NCBI GenBank assembly: GCA_965198285.1
Contig: OZ240251.1
Span: 2,542,001-2,606,000, forward strand
DNA: 64,000 bases
Source of the DNA: UBA11872 sp965198285
Lineage (GTDB): Bacteria > Chloroflexota > UBA11872
Direction: 5' to 3'
The notes below the pieces were generated by a model. The model made no database searches. It saw only the letters and a list, made by a program, of their open reading frames with translations, and was not told where the DNA came from. The translations under genes were made by a program, and so were the position numbers. Position 1 is the stretch's first letter. Every line of letters starts with the position of its first letter. This document shows positions 53,354 to 62,863 of the stretch, piece by piece.

Positions 53354-54555
53354 CGCTTGAGACCGCGGCCCTTCCCGACGAGTTCGGCTACTACGGTCCC
53401 TTCGGTGGTCGATATGTGCCCGAAACCCTGGTCGCCGCGCTCGACGAGCTCGAAGCCTCGTTCCAGCGCCACCACCGCGACGCCGCGTTCGTTGACGAAC
53501 TCGAAGGCCTTCTCCACTTCTACGCCGGCCGACCCACACCCACCTATCACGCCGCCAGGCTGAGCGAGAAACTCGGGGGTGCCCAGCTATACCTCAAGCG
53601 CGAGGACCTGGCCCACACCGGCGCCCACAAGATCAATAACGCCCTGGGTCAGGGCCTGCTGGCGCGCGTCAGCGGCAAAAAACGCGTGATCGCCGAAACC
53701 GGCGCCGGCCAGCACGGCGTCGCCTCGGCCACCGTCTGCGCCATGCTCGGGCTCGACTGTGTCGTCTACATGGGCGACGAAGACATCCACCGCCAGGCGT
53801 TGAACGTCACCCGCATGCGCACCTTGGGCGCCGAAGTCATACCCGTGACCTCCGGCACCCGCACGCTCAAGGACGCAATCAACGAAGCCCTGCGCGACTG
53901 GGTCACCAACGTGGAAACCACGTTCTACCTCTTCGGCTCCGCCACCGGACCGCACCCCTATCCCAAGATCGTGCGCGAGTTCCAGCGCGTGATCGGGCGC
54001 GAATCCCGCGCCCAGATTCAGGAGCAATACGGCGGCTTGCCCAACACCGTGGTCGCCTGCGTCAACGGCGGCAGCAACGCGATTGGCATCTTCGATGCCT
54101 TTATCCAGGACCCGGACGTGGCATTGATCGGAGTCGAAGCCGGCGGTCGCAGCTTGGTGCCTGGCCAGCACGCCGCCACCCTCGAACACGGCTCGCCCGG
54201 AATCCTGCACGGCGCCAACAGCCTCCTGCTTCAGGACGACGACGGCCAGGTACTCGGCACGCACAGCATCGCCGCCGGCCTCGACTACCCCGGCGTGGGA
54301 CCGGAACACGCCTACTTACAGGCAACCGGCCGGGCGAGCTACGTCTCCGTCACCGATGCCGAAGCTCTCGACGCCCTCAGCCTCCTGGCGCGCACCGAGG
54401 GGATCATCGCGGCCCTCGAAAGCGCCCACGCCCTCGCCTACGCCATCCAGCTGGCGCCCGAAGCTGATCTTGACGATGCCATCCTGATCAACCTTTCCGG
54501 CCGTGGCGACAAGGACATGGAGACCATCGCCGCCGAACTCGGCACGCGCGGATGA
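53350..54555 (+). CDS. trpB: Tryptophan synthase beta chain
   Basis: 401 residues. GYYGPFGGRYVPETL at the N terminus, PLP Lys in LAHTGAHKINNALGQ, ETGAGQHGVA, phosphate loop NGGSNAIG and SGRGDKDM at the C terminus are standard TrpB1. Makes tryptophan from indole and serine with TrpA. ATGA overlaps on both sides. Confidence 0.97.
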   Translation: MTLETAALPDEFGYYGPFGGRYVPETLVAALDELEASFQRHHRDAAFVDELEGLLHFYAGRPTPTYHAARLSEKLGGAQLYLKREDLAHTGAHKINNALGQGLLARVSGKKRVIAETGAGQHGVASATVCAMLGLDCVVYMGDEDIHRQALNVTRMRTLGAEVIPVTSGTRTLKDAINEALRDWVTNVETTFYLFGSATGPHPYPKIVREFQRVIGRESRAQIQEQYGGLPNTVVACVNGGSNAIGIFDAFIQDPDVALIGVEAGGRSLVPGQHAATLEHGSPGILHGANSLLLQDDDGQVLGTHSIAAGLDYPGVGPEHAYLQATGRASYVSVTDAEALDALSLLARTEGIIAALESAHALAYAIQLAPEADLDDAILINLSGRGDKDMETIAAELGTRG

Positions 54556-55340
54556 ATCGAATCGACACGACCTTCGAATCGGCCGCTGCCGAGTCGCGTT
54601 TGGTCTTGGCCCCCTACGTCACCGTCGGCTACCCAACGCGTGAAACTGCCATCGAACTTGCACTGGCGTATGTGGCCGCGGGTGCCGACATGCTCGAAGT
54701 CGGCATGCCGTTCAGCGATCCCATCGCCGACGGCCCCACGGTTCAAGCTGCGTCCCAGATTGCGCTGAGCGGCGGGGTGCGCCTCGCGGACGCCCTCACA
54801 TTCATCGAACGAGTGCGCGCCCACACCCAGATCCCTTTGCTCCTCATGGGCTACGCCAACCCGTTCATGCAGTTTGGATTCCCGGCCCTGGGCCGCCAGG
54901 TTGCGGCGGCCGGCGCCGACGGATTGATCGTTCCCGACGTCCTGCCCGAACACGCCGCCGACATCGAGTCCGCCGGCGACGAACACGGCCTCCACCTCAT
55001 CAGGTTCGCCGCCCCCACCACCCCCGCCAAACGTCTCGCCAGCATCGGCGACGGCGCCCGCGGCTTCATCTATTGCGTCAGCGTGACCGGCGTCACCGGC
55101 AGCCGCGCCCAACTCGCGGACAACCTGCCCGCCTACCTGGCGCGCGTAGGTCAGGCAACCAGCGTCCCGCGCGTCGTCGGCTTCGGCATCTCCAAACCCG
55201 AGCACCTGCGGGCGCTGCACGGACGCGCCGAGGGCGCCATCGTCGCCAGTGCCCTCATCGACATCGTGCAGGCCAGCCCGGCCGGCCAGGGAGTCGAGGC
55301 CGCTGCGGCTCATGTTCGCAAGCTGGCCGCCGCGGCATGA
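54552..55340 (+). CDS. trpA: Tryptophan synthase alpha chain
   Basis: 262 residues. Catalytic Glu in DMLEVGMPFSDPIADGP and Asp within the same segment (the family's E49/D60 pair), followed by MGYANPF, GLIVPDVLPEH and VGFGISKPEHL. Cleaves indole-3-glycerol phosphate to indole. Overlaps trpB and the hydrolase by ATGA. Confidence 0.96.
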   Translation: MNRIDTTFESAAAESRLVLAPYVTVGYPTRETAIELALAYVAAGADMLEVGMPFSDPIADGPTVQAASQIALSGGVRLADALTFIERVRAHTQIPLLLMGYANPFMQFGFPALGRQVAAAGADGLIVPDVLPEHAADIESAGDEHGLHLIRFAAPTTPAKRLASIGDGARGFIYCVSVTGVTGSRAQLADNLPAYLARVGQATSVPRVVGFGISKPEHLRALHGRAEGAIVASALIDIVQASPAGQGVEAAAAHVRKLAAAA

Positions 55341-56341
55341 CCCGCGTCGTCCTTCTCACCCTTGGCCTGACCGCGGCCGCCTATGCCCTGATCGTCCTGC
55401 GCACCGCCTGGATCATCGTCCACCCAGATCGAACATGGCGCCCGTCTGACTGGAACCCGCTGCCGCTGAATCCGGCGCGCGTGTACTTCAAGTCAGCCGA
55501 CGGCACACGCCTCGCCGGCTGGATCAAGCCTCACGAGAACCCCATCGCCACGGTCATCCTGGTCCACGGTCTCGCCGTCAATCACACCGTGTTGGCCAAC
55601 CGCGCCTACCGCCTCTGGAAGCGGCGCTTCTCGGTCATGCTCTTCGATTTCCGAGCCTGTGGAGAGTCCGAAGGCGCCACCAGCACCTGCGGCGTCCGTG
55701 AAGTCCAAGACCTCGCGGCGGCGGTCGAGCTCTGCCTGCACCAACCCGAATTCGGCGCCGCGCCCATCGTCACCTTGGCCGACTCGCTCGGCGGCACCGT
55801 CGCCCTCGCCGCCGCCGCCCAACGACCCGAGATCCAAGCCGTCTTCAGTGACGCCGCGCCCATTTCGCTCAAGTCGGCCATCGACCAGGGGTTCGCCGCC
55901 TACACCGGTCTGCCCGCGCTTCCCTTCAGGCGAGCAGTAGTTTGGGTCGCCGAACGCATCACCGGCGAACGGGTCGAAGATTTCTCCGTCGAACACGCCA
56001 TCGCACGCATCGCGCCCCGCGCCGTCTGCCTGGTCCACGGCCACGAAGACCCGCTGGTCGCGCTTGCCGACGCCCACCTGATGTACGAGCGCGCCGGCGA
56101 GCCCAAAGAGCTCTGGCTCGAGCCTGACATCGGCCACGTCGTCGCGGCCCATGTCGACCCCGAGGTCTACGCCGACCGCGCCGCTGCCTTCTTCAGCAGG
56201 GCCGTCGCGCCTGACCGCCCGGTCGCACGGGACGGAGAGCACGCCGAACCTCCGCAATCGCCACCGATGCCGCCCGAGCCCAGCGGCGAATCCAACGGCG
56301 CCGACTCGACGGTCTCAGCCCCAACTGCCTCGCGGCGCTAA
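55337..56341 (+). CDS. Membrane-anchored alpha/beta hydrolase
   Basis: 334 residues from ATG 55337 (ATGA overlap with trpA). N-terminal membrane helix (VVLLTLGLTAAAYALIVL), oxyanion region VILVHGLAVNH, nucleophile elbow TLADSLGGTVAL (Ala-x-Ser-x-Gly rather than Gly-x-Ser-x-Gly), Asp in VHGHEDPLV and His in DIGHVVAAH. The last 45 residues are Pro/Ser-rich. Resembles YfhR/Bem46-type hydrolases. Last gene of the trp operon, converges on the SRPBCC gene with a 4-base overlap. Confidence 0.85.
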   Translation: MTRVVLLTLGLTAAAYALIVLRTAWIIVHPDRTWRPSDWNPLPLNPARVYFKSADGTRLAGWIKPHENPIATVILVHGLAVNHTVLANRAYRLWKRRFSVMLFDFRACGESEGATSTCGVREVQDLAAAVELCLHQPEFGAAPIVTLADSLGGTVALAAAAQRPEIQAVFSDAAPISLKSAIDQGFAAYTGLPALPFRRAVVWVAERITGERVEDFSVEHAIARIAPRAVCLVHGHEDPLVALADAHLMYERAGEPKELWLEPDIGHVVAAHVDPEVYADRAAAFFSRAVAPDRPVARDGEHAEPPQSPPMPPEPSGESNGADSTVSAPTASRR

Positions 56342-56850
56342 GCGCCCTCGTCCCAACGCGATGACCGCTCGTCCGTCTCGAAGTCCGGCGTGCTGTATGC
56401 CTCGGCTTCCAGTATTTCCTTGAGCTTGTCCAGCGCTATCGTCATCACCAGCTGGGCGTCCCGCGACGCCTTGCCGCCAATCCCCAGGAAGCTGCGACCC
56501 GGGTTGTCCAGCTTTAGCGCCCAGTCCACCTCGGCGCCGGTCAGCGAGTGCTTGATCTGCACGCTGGCCCTGTGCGGGCGGAATTCCGCGTAGCGCGTCG
56601 CTAGTCGGTACGTGAACACACGGTGCTCGGCATCGAACTCCACGATCTCGACTTCGGCTTGCGCCGCGCCGACTACGGCCACGCGCGTCCCTAACCCAAG
56701 GGGTCCGTCCCCGACCTTGCGAACCTCGGTCACACCTGGAAACCAGCGGACCAGCTCCGAGCCGTCGGTCCAGGCCCGCCACGCCACGTCCGGGTCCGTA
56801 TGGATGAATTGCTCGACCCGAATGCCACTTACGATCCGCTGTGACTCCAT
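56338..56850 (-). CDS. SRPBCC/START-like domain protein
   Basis: 170 residues from ATG 56850, which has AGGAG seven bases upstream; the longer open frame upstream runs into the tRNA gene and is rejected. Helix-grip pattern: FIHTDPDVAWRAWTDGSELVRWFPGVTEV (in part) then VEIVEFDAEHRVFTYRL and a long C-terminal helix. May bind a lipid or polyketide-like ligand; function unknown. Confidence 0.75.
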   Translation of the reverse strand: MESQRIVSGIRVEQFIHTDPDVAWRAWTDGSELVRWFPGVTEVRKVGDGPLGLGTRVAVVGAAQAEVEIVEFDAEHRVFTYRLATRYAEFRPHRASVQIKHSLTGAEVDWALKLDNPGRSFLGIGGKASRDAQLVMTIALDKLKEILEAEAYSTPDFETDERSSRWDEGA

Positions 56851-56943
56851 GCTGGCTCCTGACAGGCGGCGGTTCATGCGCCCGACGCTATGGTACGCGC
56901 CGCACGGGCCTTCTGGGTTCCCGCGCGGCGGTAGACTCGCCGT

Positions 56944-57031
56944 GGAGGGGTGCCCGAGCGGTTTAAGGGGCTCGTCTCGAAAACGAGTAGGCGTGATGAG
57001 CGCCACGTGGGTTCGAATCCCACCCTCTCCG
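56944..57031 (+). tRNA. tRNA-Ser (anticodon CGA)
   Basis: 88 bases. Acceptor GGAGGGG pairs with CCTCTCC (one G-U), anticodon stem CTCGT/ACGAG around loop CTCGAAA gives anticodon CGA, a long variable arm typical of serine tRNAs follows, and the T arm is GTGGG-TTCGAAT-CCCAC. Discriminator G at 57031; the 3' CCA is not encoded. Confidence 0.95.
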
Positions 57032-57125
57032 CCCCACCGTTTCGGCCGCTGGCAACAACCTGCGGTTCGCCCACCAGCCGCCAGTTGGCCCGCCCGCCCG
57101 CCGCGGTTGCTAGCATCGGCCCACC

Positions 57126-57210
57126 GGAGAGGTCGCCTAGAGGCTTAGGGCGCACGCCTGGAAAGCGTGTAGGGGGCAACCCCACGTGGGTTCGAATCCC
57201 ACCCTCTCCG
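57126..57210 (+). tRNA. tRNA-Ser (anticodon GGA)
   Basis: 85 bases. Acceptor GGAGAGG/CCTCTCC, anticodon stem CACGC/GCGTG with loop CTGGAAA (anticodon GGA), long variable arm, T arm identical to the tRNA 95 bases upstream. Discriminator G at 57210, and CCA follows at 57211-57213, so the 3' end may be encoded. Confidence 0.95.
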
Positions 57211-57320
57211 CCATTTGCCGGCCTCGGACCGCGCCGCCTCGCTTCTACTCCGCCGGCGGCGGACCATCCGCCCTCACGACCCGTGCACTCCCCCCAAAAT
57301 TCCCTTGACTTAGCAGATGC

Positions 57321-57349
57321 TTACACCTAGCCTTCGTAGTGCCTAATAT
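57321..57349 (+). promoter_or_regulatory. Promoter of the iron-type ABC transporter
   Basis: TTACAC (57321-57326), 17 bases, TAATAT (57344-57349). A perfect-looking alternative -35 TTGACT lies at 57305 but its -10 (TAGCCT) is poorer. The -10 lies inside the inverted repeat listed next. Confidence 0.5.
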
Positions 57350-57357
57350 TAGCCACT
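57338..57357. promoter_or_regulatory. Operator-like inverted repeat before the iron-type ABC genes
   Basis: AGTGCCTAAT/ATTAGCCACT, a 20-base dyad with one mismatched pair and the core CTAATATTAG. It covers the proposed -10 element, as expected of a repressor site, and is AT-rich in a GC-rich genome. Possibly a metal-responsive (Fur- or DtxR-type) operator, given the transporter; the regulator is unknown. Confidence 0.5.
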
Positions 57358-57378
57358 ACTAAGACAGAGTGTTAGTCA

Positions 57379-58497
57379 ATGCTTCCAGAAGGGTCCAGCC
57401 CGCAGATCGACACTAAGTCCACCGGGCGTCTCAGCCGACGCCGCCTCTTGCGAATCGGCGCTGTCGGCGCTGTCGGCACCGCCGCCGTCGCCGCGCTCGC
57501 CGCCTGCGGCGAATCCCAGGTCGTCACGGTCGAGAAGATCGTCACGGTAGAAAAGATGATGGCCCCTAAGCAGCAGACCGTCACCGTCTACTCCGGCCGC
57601 AGCGAGTCGCTCGTCGCTCCCGTGCTCGACCAGTTTGGAGAGATCTCAGGTGTCGACGTCCAGATCAAGTACGCCGGAACCCCGGCCCTGGCTGCCACGC
57701 TCCTGGAAGAAGGCGCCAACTCCCCCGCCGACCTGTTCTACGCCCAGGATCCCGGCGGCTTGGGAGCGGTCGAACCGCTCCTGGCGCCTCTGCCCCAGGA
57801 CATCCTCGACCGCGCCCCCGAGTGGGGCCGGCACGCCGACGGCCTCTGGGTAGGCGTCACCGGTCGCGCCCGCACGGTCGTCTACAACAACGAGAAGTTC
57901 ACCGAAGCCGATCTCCCGGATGACATGTTTGGATTCCATGACCCGGCCTGGAAGGGCCGCATCGGCTGGGCGCCCACCAACGGATCGTTCCAGGCCATGG
58001 TCACCGGCATGCGCACCGCCTGGGGCGAAGACCGAACCGCGGAATGGCTCCAGGGCATCAAGGCCAACGAGCCCATCGAGTTCCCCAAGAACACCCCGCA
58101 GGTTGCGGCGGCCGCCGCCGGTGAGATCGACGTCGGCTTCGTCAACCACTACTACCTGCACCGTTTTCTCTCCGAGCACGGCGAGTCCTTCAAGGCCCGC
58201 AACTACCACGTGCGCGGCGGCGGGCCGGGAGCCCTTATCATGGTCTCCGGCGCCGGCGTTCTGGCATCGGCCGCCAACCCCGAACCGGCGCAGGCGCTCA
58301 TCCGCTTCCTGCTCTCTGACGTGGGACAGAGCTACTTCGTCTCCAGGACCTTCGAGTACCCCATGGCCCCCACCATCAAGGCGCACCCGGGCGTCACGCC
58401 AATGGACACCATCAAGCGGCCTGACATCGCGCCGGTGGAGCTGACCGACCTGCAGGGAACGCAGGAACTCTTGCGGCGGCTCGACATCCTTCCCTAA
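57379..58497 (+). CDS. Iron(III)-type ABC transporter solute-binding lipoprotein
   Basis: 372 residues. N terminus has a twin-arginine motif (SRRRLLRIG, residues 19-27) and a lipobox ending at Cys43 (LAAC). The mature domain resembles FutA/FbpA (VTVYSGRSESLVAPVLDQF, ADLFYAQDPGGLGAVE) and carries adjacent tyrosines (VNHYYLHRF) at the usual ferric-iron site. Ends 11 bases before the permease. A related substrate such as thiamine or phosphonate cannot be excluded. Confidence 0.87.
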   Translation: MLPEGSSPQIDTKSTGRLSRRRLLRIGAVGAVGTAAVAALAACGESQVVTVEKIVTVEKMMAPKQQTVTVYSGRSESLVAPVLDQFGEISGVDVQIKYAGTPALAATLLEEGANSPADLFYAQDPGGLGAVEPLLAPLPQDILDRAPEWGRHADGLWVGVTGRARTVVYNNEKFTEADLPDDMFGFHDPAWKGRIGWAPTNGSFQAMVTGMRTAWGEDRTAEWLQGIKANEPIEFPKNTPQVAAAAAGEIDVGFVNHYYLHRFLSEHGESFKARNYHVRGGGPGALIMVSGAGVLASAANPEPAQALIRFLLSDVGQSYFVSRTFEYPMAPTIKAHPGVTPMDTIKRPDIAPVELTDLQGTQELLRRLDILP

Positions 58498-58508
58498 CTC
58501 AGTGCCTC

Positions 58509-60143
58509 ATGGCCTCGGTTCCCGCAGTCGAGCGCTTCCACGGGTCGTTTACTGCCCACCGGTCTCCGCCGGTTGGGCTGACGCTCCTGGCCGTGGCGGT
58601 CACCGCGCTCCTCGTGTTGCCGGTGATCTACCTGGGGATCCGCTCCTTCGACGCGGGGACCGAGGCTTGGCAGCTCCTTGCGCGGCCGCGCATTGCTGCC
58701 GTCATTGGCCGTAGCCTTCTACTGGTCGTCTCGGTCACGGTCGTCGCCACCGCGCTGGCCGTACCCATAGCCTGGCTTCTCACCCGCACCGACCTCCCCG
58801 GCCGCCGCTGGTGGACGGTCGTCATGGCGTTGCCGCTCGTCGTTCCCAGCTTCGTCTACGCCCTCGTGGCCGGCACCGCCCTCGGACCTCGTGGCCTTGT
58901 GCAGCAGGGCTTGGAAGCGCTTTTCGGAGTTCCCGAATTGCCCTCCATCTACGGCTTCCCAGGAGCCCTGCTGGCACTCGCGCTTCTCACCTATCCCTAC
59001 GTCCTATTGCCAACAACGGCCGCTTTCCGACGCCTCGACCCCGCGCTCGAAGAGGTCAGCCGCTGTCTAGGCCGCGGTGCCCTGCGCACATTCGTCACCG
59101 TCACCCTTCCGGCCCTCCGCCCAGCCATCGCCGCCGGAGCGCTCCTCTCCGCGCTCTACACCCTCTCGGATTTCGGAGCCGTCTCCCTCCTGCGCTACGA
59201 AACCTTCACCGCCGCAATCTTCGTCCAGTACGAGTCCGCCTTCAGTCGGGCGGGCGCGGCTGCCCTCTCCCTCGTTTTGGTGGCCGCCGCCATCGCCATC
59301 GTCACACTTGAAGCCCGCAGCCGAGGTCGCTCCCGCTACCACTCGCTCGGTCCGGGCACTAATCGGGAGTACCGACCGATCCCTCTACGTCGCTGGCACT
59401 GGCCCGCCGTTGCTGGACTAGGCGCCGTCACATTCGCCACCACCGTCGGTCCGGCCGCGGTGCTGCTTTACTGGCTGGTTCGCGGCGTTGCCGCTGGTGA
59501 AGAGCTCCTCGAACTGGTCGAACCGCTCATTAACTCGGTCGGCGTGTCCGCACTGGCCGCCGGAGTGCTTCTGGCCGTCGCCGTACCGCTGGGAGTCCTG
59601 CTCGTGCGTTATCCAAGTCCAATGGCGCGCTTGGTCGAGCGCGGCTCGTACGTCGGATTCGCCCTTCCCGGTTTGACCGTAGCGATCGCCTTCATCTTCT
59701 TCGGCATCAACGTGGCGCGACCCATCTACCAGACGCTCGTGCTCCTACTGGCCGCCTATGTCGTGCTATTCCTACCAACCACCCTTGGCGCCGCGCGTGC
59801 TGGGCTGCTGCAGGTCGATCCGCGCACCGAGGAGGCCGCCCGCACCCTCGGAAAGAACACCCGTCAGGTCCTATGGCGTGTCACCATTCCGGCCGTCCGG
59901 GGCAGCATGGCGGCCGGCGCGGCCATGGCCTTCCTGCTCGTCATGAAAGAACTACCGGCCGCCCTGCTATTGGGCCCGGTCGGCTTTCGAACTCTCGCCA
60001 CGGTCACCTGGTCCGCCGCCCACGAAGCCTACTTTGCCCAGGCGGCCGCTTCGGCCCTCCTGCTCATTGTGGCCGCGTCGCTCCCCCTGGCCCTCATCCT
60101 GGCCCGGCGCGGCGCTGCTGGCATCCTGCGCGGATCCGGCTAG
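58509..60143 (+). CDS. Iron(III)-type ABC transporter permease (fused, two permease domains)
   Basis: 544 residues with about twelve hydrophobic segments. Two EAA loops are seen: EEVSRCLGRGALRTFVTVTLP (in the first half) and TEEAARTLGKNTRQVLWRV (in the second), as in FbpB/SfuB. No ATPase gene follows; the next gene is a propeller glycosidase. Confidence 0.9.
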   Translation: MASVPAVERFHGSFTAHRSPPVGLTLLAVAVTALLVLPVIYLGIRSFDAGTEAWQLLARPRIAAVIGRSLLLVVSVTVVATALAVPIAWLLTRTDLPGRRWWTVVMALPLVVPSFVYALVAGTALGPRGLVQQGLEALFGVPELPSIYGFPGALLALALLTYPYVLLPTTAAFRRLDPALEEVSRCLGRGALRTFVTVTLPALRPAIAAGALLSALYTLSDFGAVSLLRYETFTAAIFVQYESAFSRAGAAALSLVLVAAAIAIVTLEARSRGRSRYHSLGPGTNREYRPIPLRRWHWPAVAGLGAVTFATTVGPAAVLLYWLVRGVAAGEELLELVEPLINSVGVSALAAGVLLAVAVPLGVLLVRYPSPMARLVERGSYVGFALPGLTVAIAFIFFGINVARPIYQTLVLLLAAYVVLFLPTTLGAARAGLLQVDPRTEEAARTLGKNTRQVLWRVTIPAVRGSMAAGAAMAFLLVMKELPAALLLGPVGFRTLATVTWSAAHEAYFAQAAASALLLIVAASLPLALILARRGAAGILRGSG

Positions 60144-60189
60144 ACCGCCCGCGTATGATGCGGGTCCCGGTCCCCACGCAGGACGCGCC

Positions 60190-61551
60190 ATGTACGACCC
60201 GCACCTGCATCTCCTGATCGACGACCACGAGGTCCTCTACCGCGCCGGCCTCACCCGCTTCGTCGAACAGCCCCAGCGTGTCTCCCTCGATCCCGTCCTC
60301 AAGGCTGAGATGCCCTGGGAGCACGGGCACGTCTCCCTCTGGGGCTCCGTCTTGCACAACGGCTCCCAGTTCCAGATGTGGTACCTGAGCGGGTTCGAGG
60401 CGCGCGTCCCCCGGCACAGCCGCATCTGCTACGCCACCTCGCCGGACGGGGTCAACTGGACGCGCGGCGACTTTGACCGCTATCCGTTGCCCGAAGCCCC
60501 GCGTAACAACCTCGTGTACGTGGATGACCTCAAGCCCGCCATCCGGCGCTCCTATCCATTCACCGTGATCCGGGACGTTCGAGAGCCTGACCCACGGCGC
60601 CTGTACAAATTCATCGCCTACATGAACGACGCCCAGTCCAACCGCGGCTACTCGGTGGGCTTCAGCCCTGACGGGATCGACTGGACGTACGCCCCCCGCG
60701 TGCACCTGCCGCGCGGCGACCGCACGGCTGTCGGCCAGGACTTCGTCAACGGCGGCTTCATCATGACGTCGCGCGGCGACCATCGGGGCCGTGACCGTGA
60801 GGCAGGCCACAAGACTCGGCGGGACATCGCCATCTCGCGTTCCCCGGACCTCCTGGAATGGACCCCGGGTGTGCGCGTGTTCGAAGGTGACGACGACGAT
60901 CCGCCCGCCACCCAGTTCTACGGCATGCCCCTCTTCATGTGGGGCAACCAGTGGATGGGGTTTCTGGAGTACTACGACCCGCTCAACGAAATCCTCAACC
61001 TGCAACTCGCCACCAGCCGCGACGGCGACCATTGGGAACGGGCCTGCTCGCGGCGCACGTATTTCGACGTCGGCTCGTCGGATGCCTGGGACAGCACCTG
61101 GGTCGCCTTCCCGCCGTCGCCGCCGATCGTCGTGGGCGACGAGATGTTGCTCTGGTACACGGGCCGTGCACTGGCGCACCGACGCCCTGAAGAGCTGTCG
61201 TTCGATGCCGCCATCGGCCTGGCCCGCGCCCCTCGCGACCGCTTTGCCGGCCTGCGCGCCGGACCCGACGGCGGCGAACTGACCACCGACTGGGTCGAAG
61301 TCGGCGGCCCGCGCCTGCTGCTCAACATCGGAGCCGCCGCCGGCCCGCTTACGGTCGCCGTCACCGGCGACGACGCAAAACCCATCCCTGGGTTCGACCA
61401 CGCCGACTGCGATTTGGGCATCGAAAACGGCGTCGACGTCGAAGCCACCTGGAACGGCCGTAACCTGGCCACCCTGGTTGGACGCAGCGTTCGACTTCAC
61501 ATTCGCATCACCTACGCCACCCTCTACGCCTACCGATTCACCGGCGCCTGA
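60190..61551 (+). CDS. GH43/GH32-like propeller protein, paralogue of the 23.6-kb protein
   Basis: 453 residues from ATG 60190 with AGGA upstream; an earlier in-frame start inside the permease gene is rejected. Shares blade phrases YATSPDGVNWTRGDF, VGFSPDGIDWTYA, AISRSPDLLEWTPG with the protein at 23568, and both have the N-terminal MPW(E/D)xG motif. No signal peptide. Function: presumably glycoside binding or cleavage. Confidence 0.65.
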   Translation: MYDPHLHLLIDDHEVLYRAGLTRFVEQPQRVSLDPVLKAEMPWEHGHVSLWGSVLHNGSQFQMWYLSGFEARVPRHSRICYATSPDGVNWTRGDFDRYPLPEAPRNNLVYVDDLKPAIRRSYPFTVIRDVREPDPRRLYKFIAYMNDAQSNRGYSVGFSPDGIDWTYAPRVHLPRGDRTAVGQDFVNGGFIMTSRGDHRGRDREAGHKTRRDIAISRSPDLLEWTPGVRVFEGDDDDPPATQFYGMPLFMWGNQWMGFLEYYDPLNEILNLQLATSRDGDHWERACSRRTYFDVGSSDAWDSTWVAFPPSPPIVVGDEMLLWYTGRALAHRRPEELSFDAAIGLARAPRDRFAGLRAGPDGGELTTDWVEVGGPRLLLNIGAAAGPLTVAVTGDDAKPIPGFDHADCDLGIENGVDVEATWNGRNLATLVGRSVRLHIRITYATLYAYRFTGA

Positions 61552-61565
61552 AAGCAGTGATCTGA

Positions 61566-62849
61566 ATGAGTGACCTCGCCCTCCTCGGCGGCCAGCCCGT
61601 CCGTTCCGAACCCTTCCCCGAATGGCCCATCGTCGAGGAATCCGACGTCCAGGCCGTCGCCGAAGTGGTTCGCAGCGGCCGCTGGGGTCGTCTTGGCGCC
61701 AACCAGGTCCACGAGTTCGAAAAGGCCTTCGCCGCCTACCAGGGCGCGGACTACGGCCTTAGCGTCAACAGCGGCGGCGTCGCCCTCGAACTCGCCCTCA
61801 TGTGCCTGCATCTGCCCCGCGGCGCCGAAGTCCTCGTCCCTGCCTACACCTACATGGCCACCGCCACCTGCATCCTCCGCGCCGGCCTCACCCCCGTCTT
61901 CGTCGACATTCACGAGGACACCTACAACATCGACCCCGCCCGGCTCGAGTCCGCCGTCACCGACCTGACCGCCGCCATCCTCGTCGTCCACTTCGGCGGC
62001 CTGGCCTGCGACATGGATGCCGTGCTCACCGTTGCCAAAAAACACGACCTCCGCGTGGTGGAAGACTCCGCCCACGCCCACGGCGCGACCTGGAAGAACC
62101 GTGGCCTCGGCACCATCGGCGACGTCGGCTGCTTCAGCTTCCAGGCCAGCAAAAACCTCAACGCCGGCGAAGGCGGCATGTTCCTCACCAACGACCCTGA
62201 GTTCTACACCCGAGCCATCGAATACCACGACCTCTGGGCCGGCGGCATGCTCGAACGCGAGGGCCAGCTCGGACAGGGCAGCATGCGCTCCGGCGCCACC
62301 TGGGACTACCCAGTCGCCGCCTCCAGCAACCGTATGCCCACGTACCAGGCCGTCCTGCTCCACCGCCAACTCGCACGCCTCGAGGATCAGACCGAACTCC
62401 GCGCCGCCAACGCTGCCTACCTAGACGGCTTGCTCGACGACCTCGAAGGCATCCAGCCCCGCCGCCAGGACGACTGGGTCACCCGCAACTCCCAGCACCT
62501 CTACATCTGCCGCTACGACGCAGACGCCTTCGATGGCCTCCCCCGCGAAACCTTCATCAAGGCCCTCAACGCCGAAGGCATCCCCTTCGCCCCCGGCTAC
62601 GGCCGCGCCCTCCACCGCGCCGCCCTATTTCAGAATCGCAACGGCGAACTCGCCCGCTTCTGGTCACGCAACGGCGGCGAACCCGACATCGACTACCAGT
62701 CCGCCCCCTGCCCCGTCACCGAACGCCTCTGCGCCGGCGAAACCCTCTGGCTAAGCCAGAACGTCTTCCTCGACACCCCCGACGGCATGACCCAAATCGC
62801 CTCCGCCATCGAAAAAATCCGCGCCTCCGCCACAGACCTAAATTCGTAG
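61566..62849 (+). CDS. DegT/DnrJ/EryC1/StrS family aminotransferase
   Basis: 427 residues. PLP-dependent sugar aminotransferase or dehydratase fold. GRWGRLGANQVHEFEKAFAAYQG and GVALELALM near the N terminus, EDSAHAHGATW, PLP Lys in CFSFQASKNLNAGEGG, and the C-terminal LSQNVFLDTPDGM are family-typical. Acts on a keto-sugar, for instance in inositol or amino-sugar metabolism. Confidence 0.92.
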   Translation: MSDLALLGGQPVRSEPFPEWPIVEESDVQAVAEVVRSGRWGRLGANQVHEFEKAFAAYQGADYGLSVNSGGVALELALMCLHLPRGAEVLVPAYTYMATATCILRAGLTPVFVDIHEDTYNIDPARLESAVTDLTAAILVVHFGGLACDMDAVLTVAKKHDLRVVEDSAHAHGATWKNRGLGTIGDVGCFSFQASKNLNAGEGGMFLTNDPEFYTRAIEYHDLWAGGMLEREGQLGQGSMRSGATWDYPVAASSNRMPTYQAVLLHRQLARLEDQTELRAANAAYLDGLLDDLEGIQPRRQDDWVTRNSQHLYICRYDADAFDGLPRETFIKALNAEGIPFAPGYGRALHRAALFQNRNGELARFWSRNGGEPDIDYQSAPCPVTERLCAGETLWLSQNVFLDTPDGMTQIASAIEKIRASATDLNS

Positions 62850-62863
62850 GGCTGATCCCGTAG

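Noticed and set aside
57003..57212. A near 30-base direct repeat at the two tRNA 3' halves, resembling attachment sites
   Set aside because: The repeat is exactly the shared T arm and acceptor of two serine tRNAs; no integrase or island boundary is nearby.
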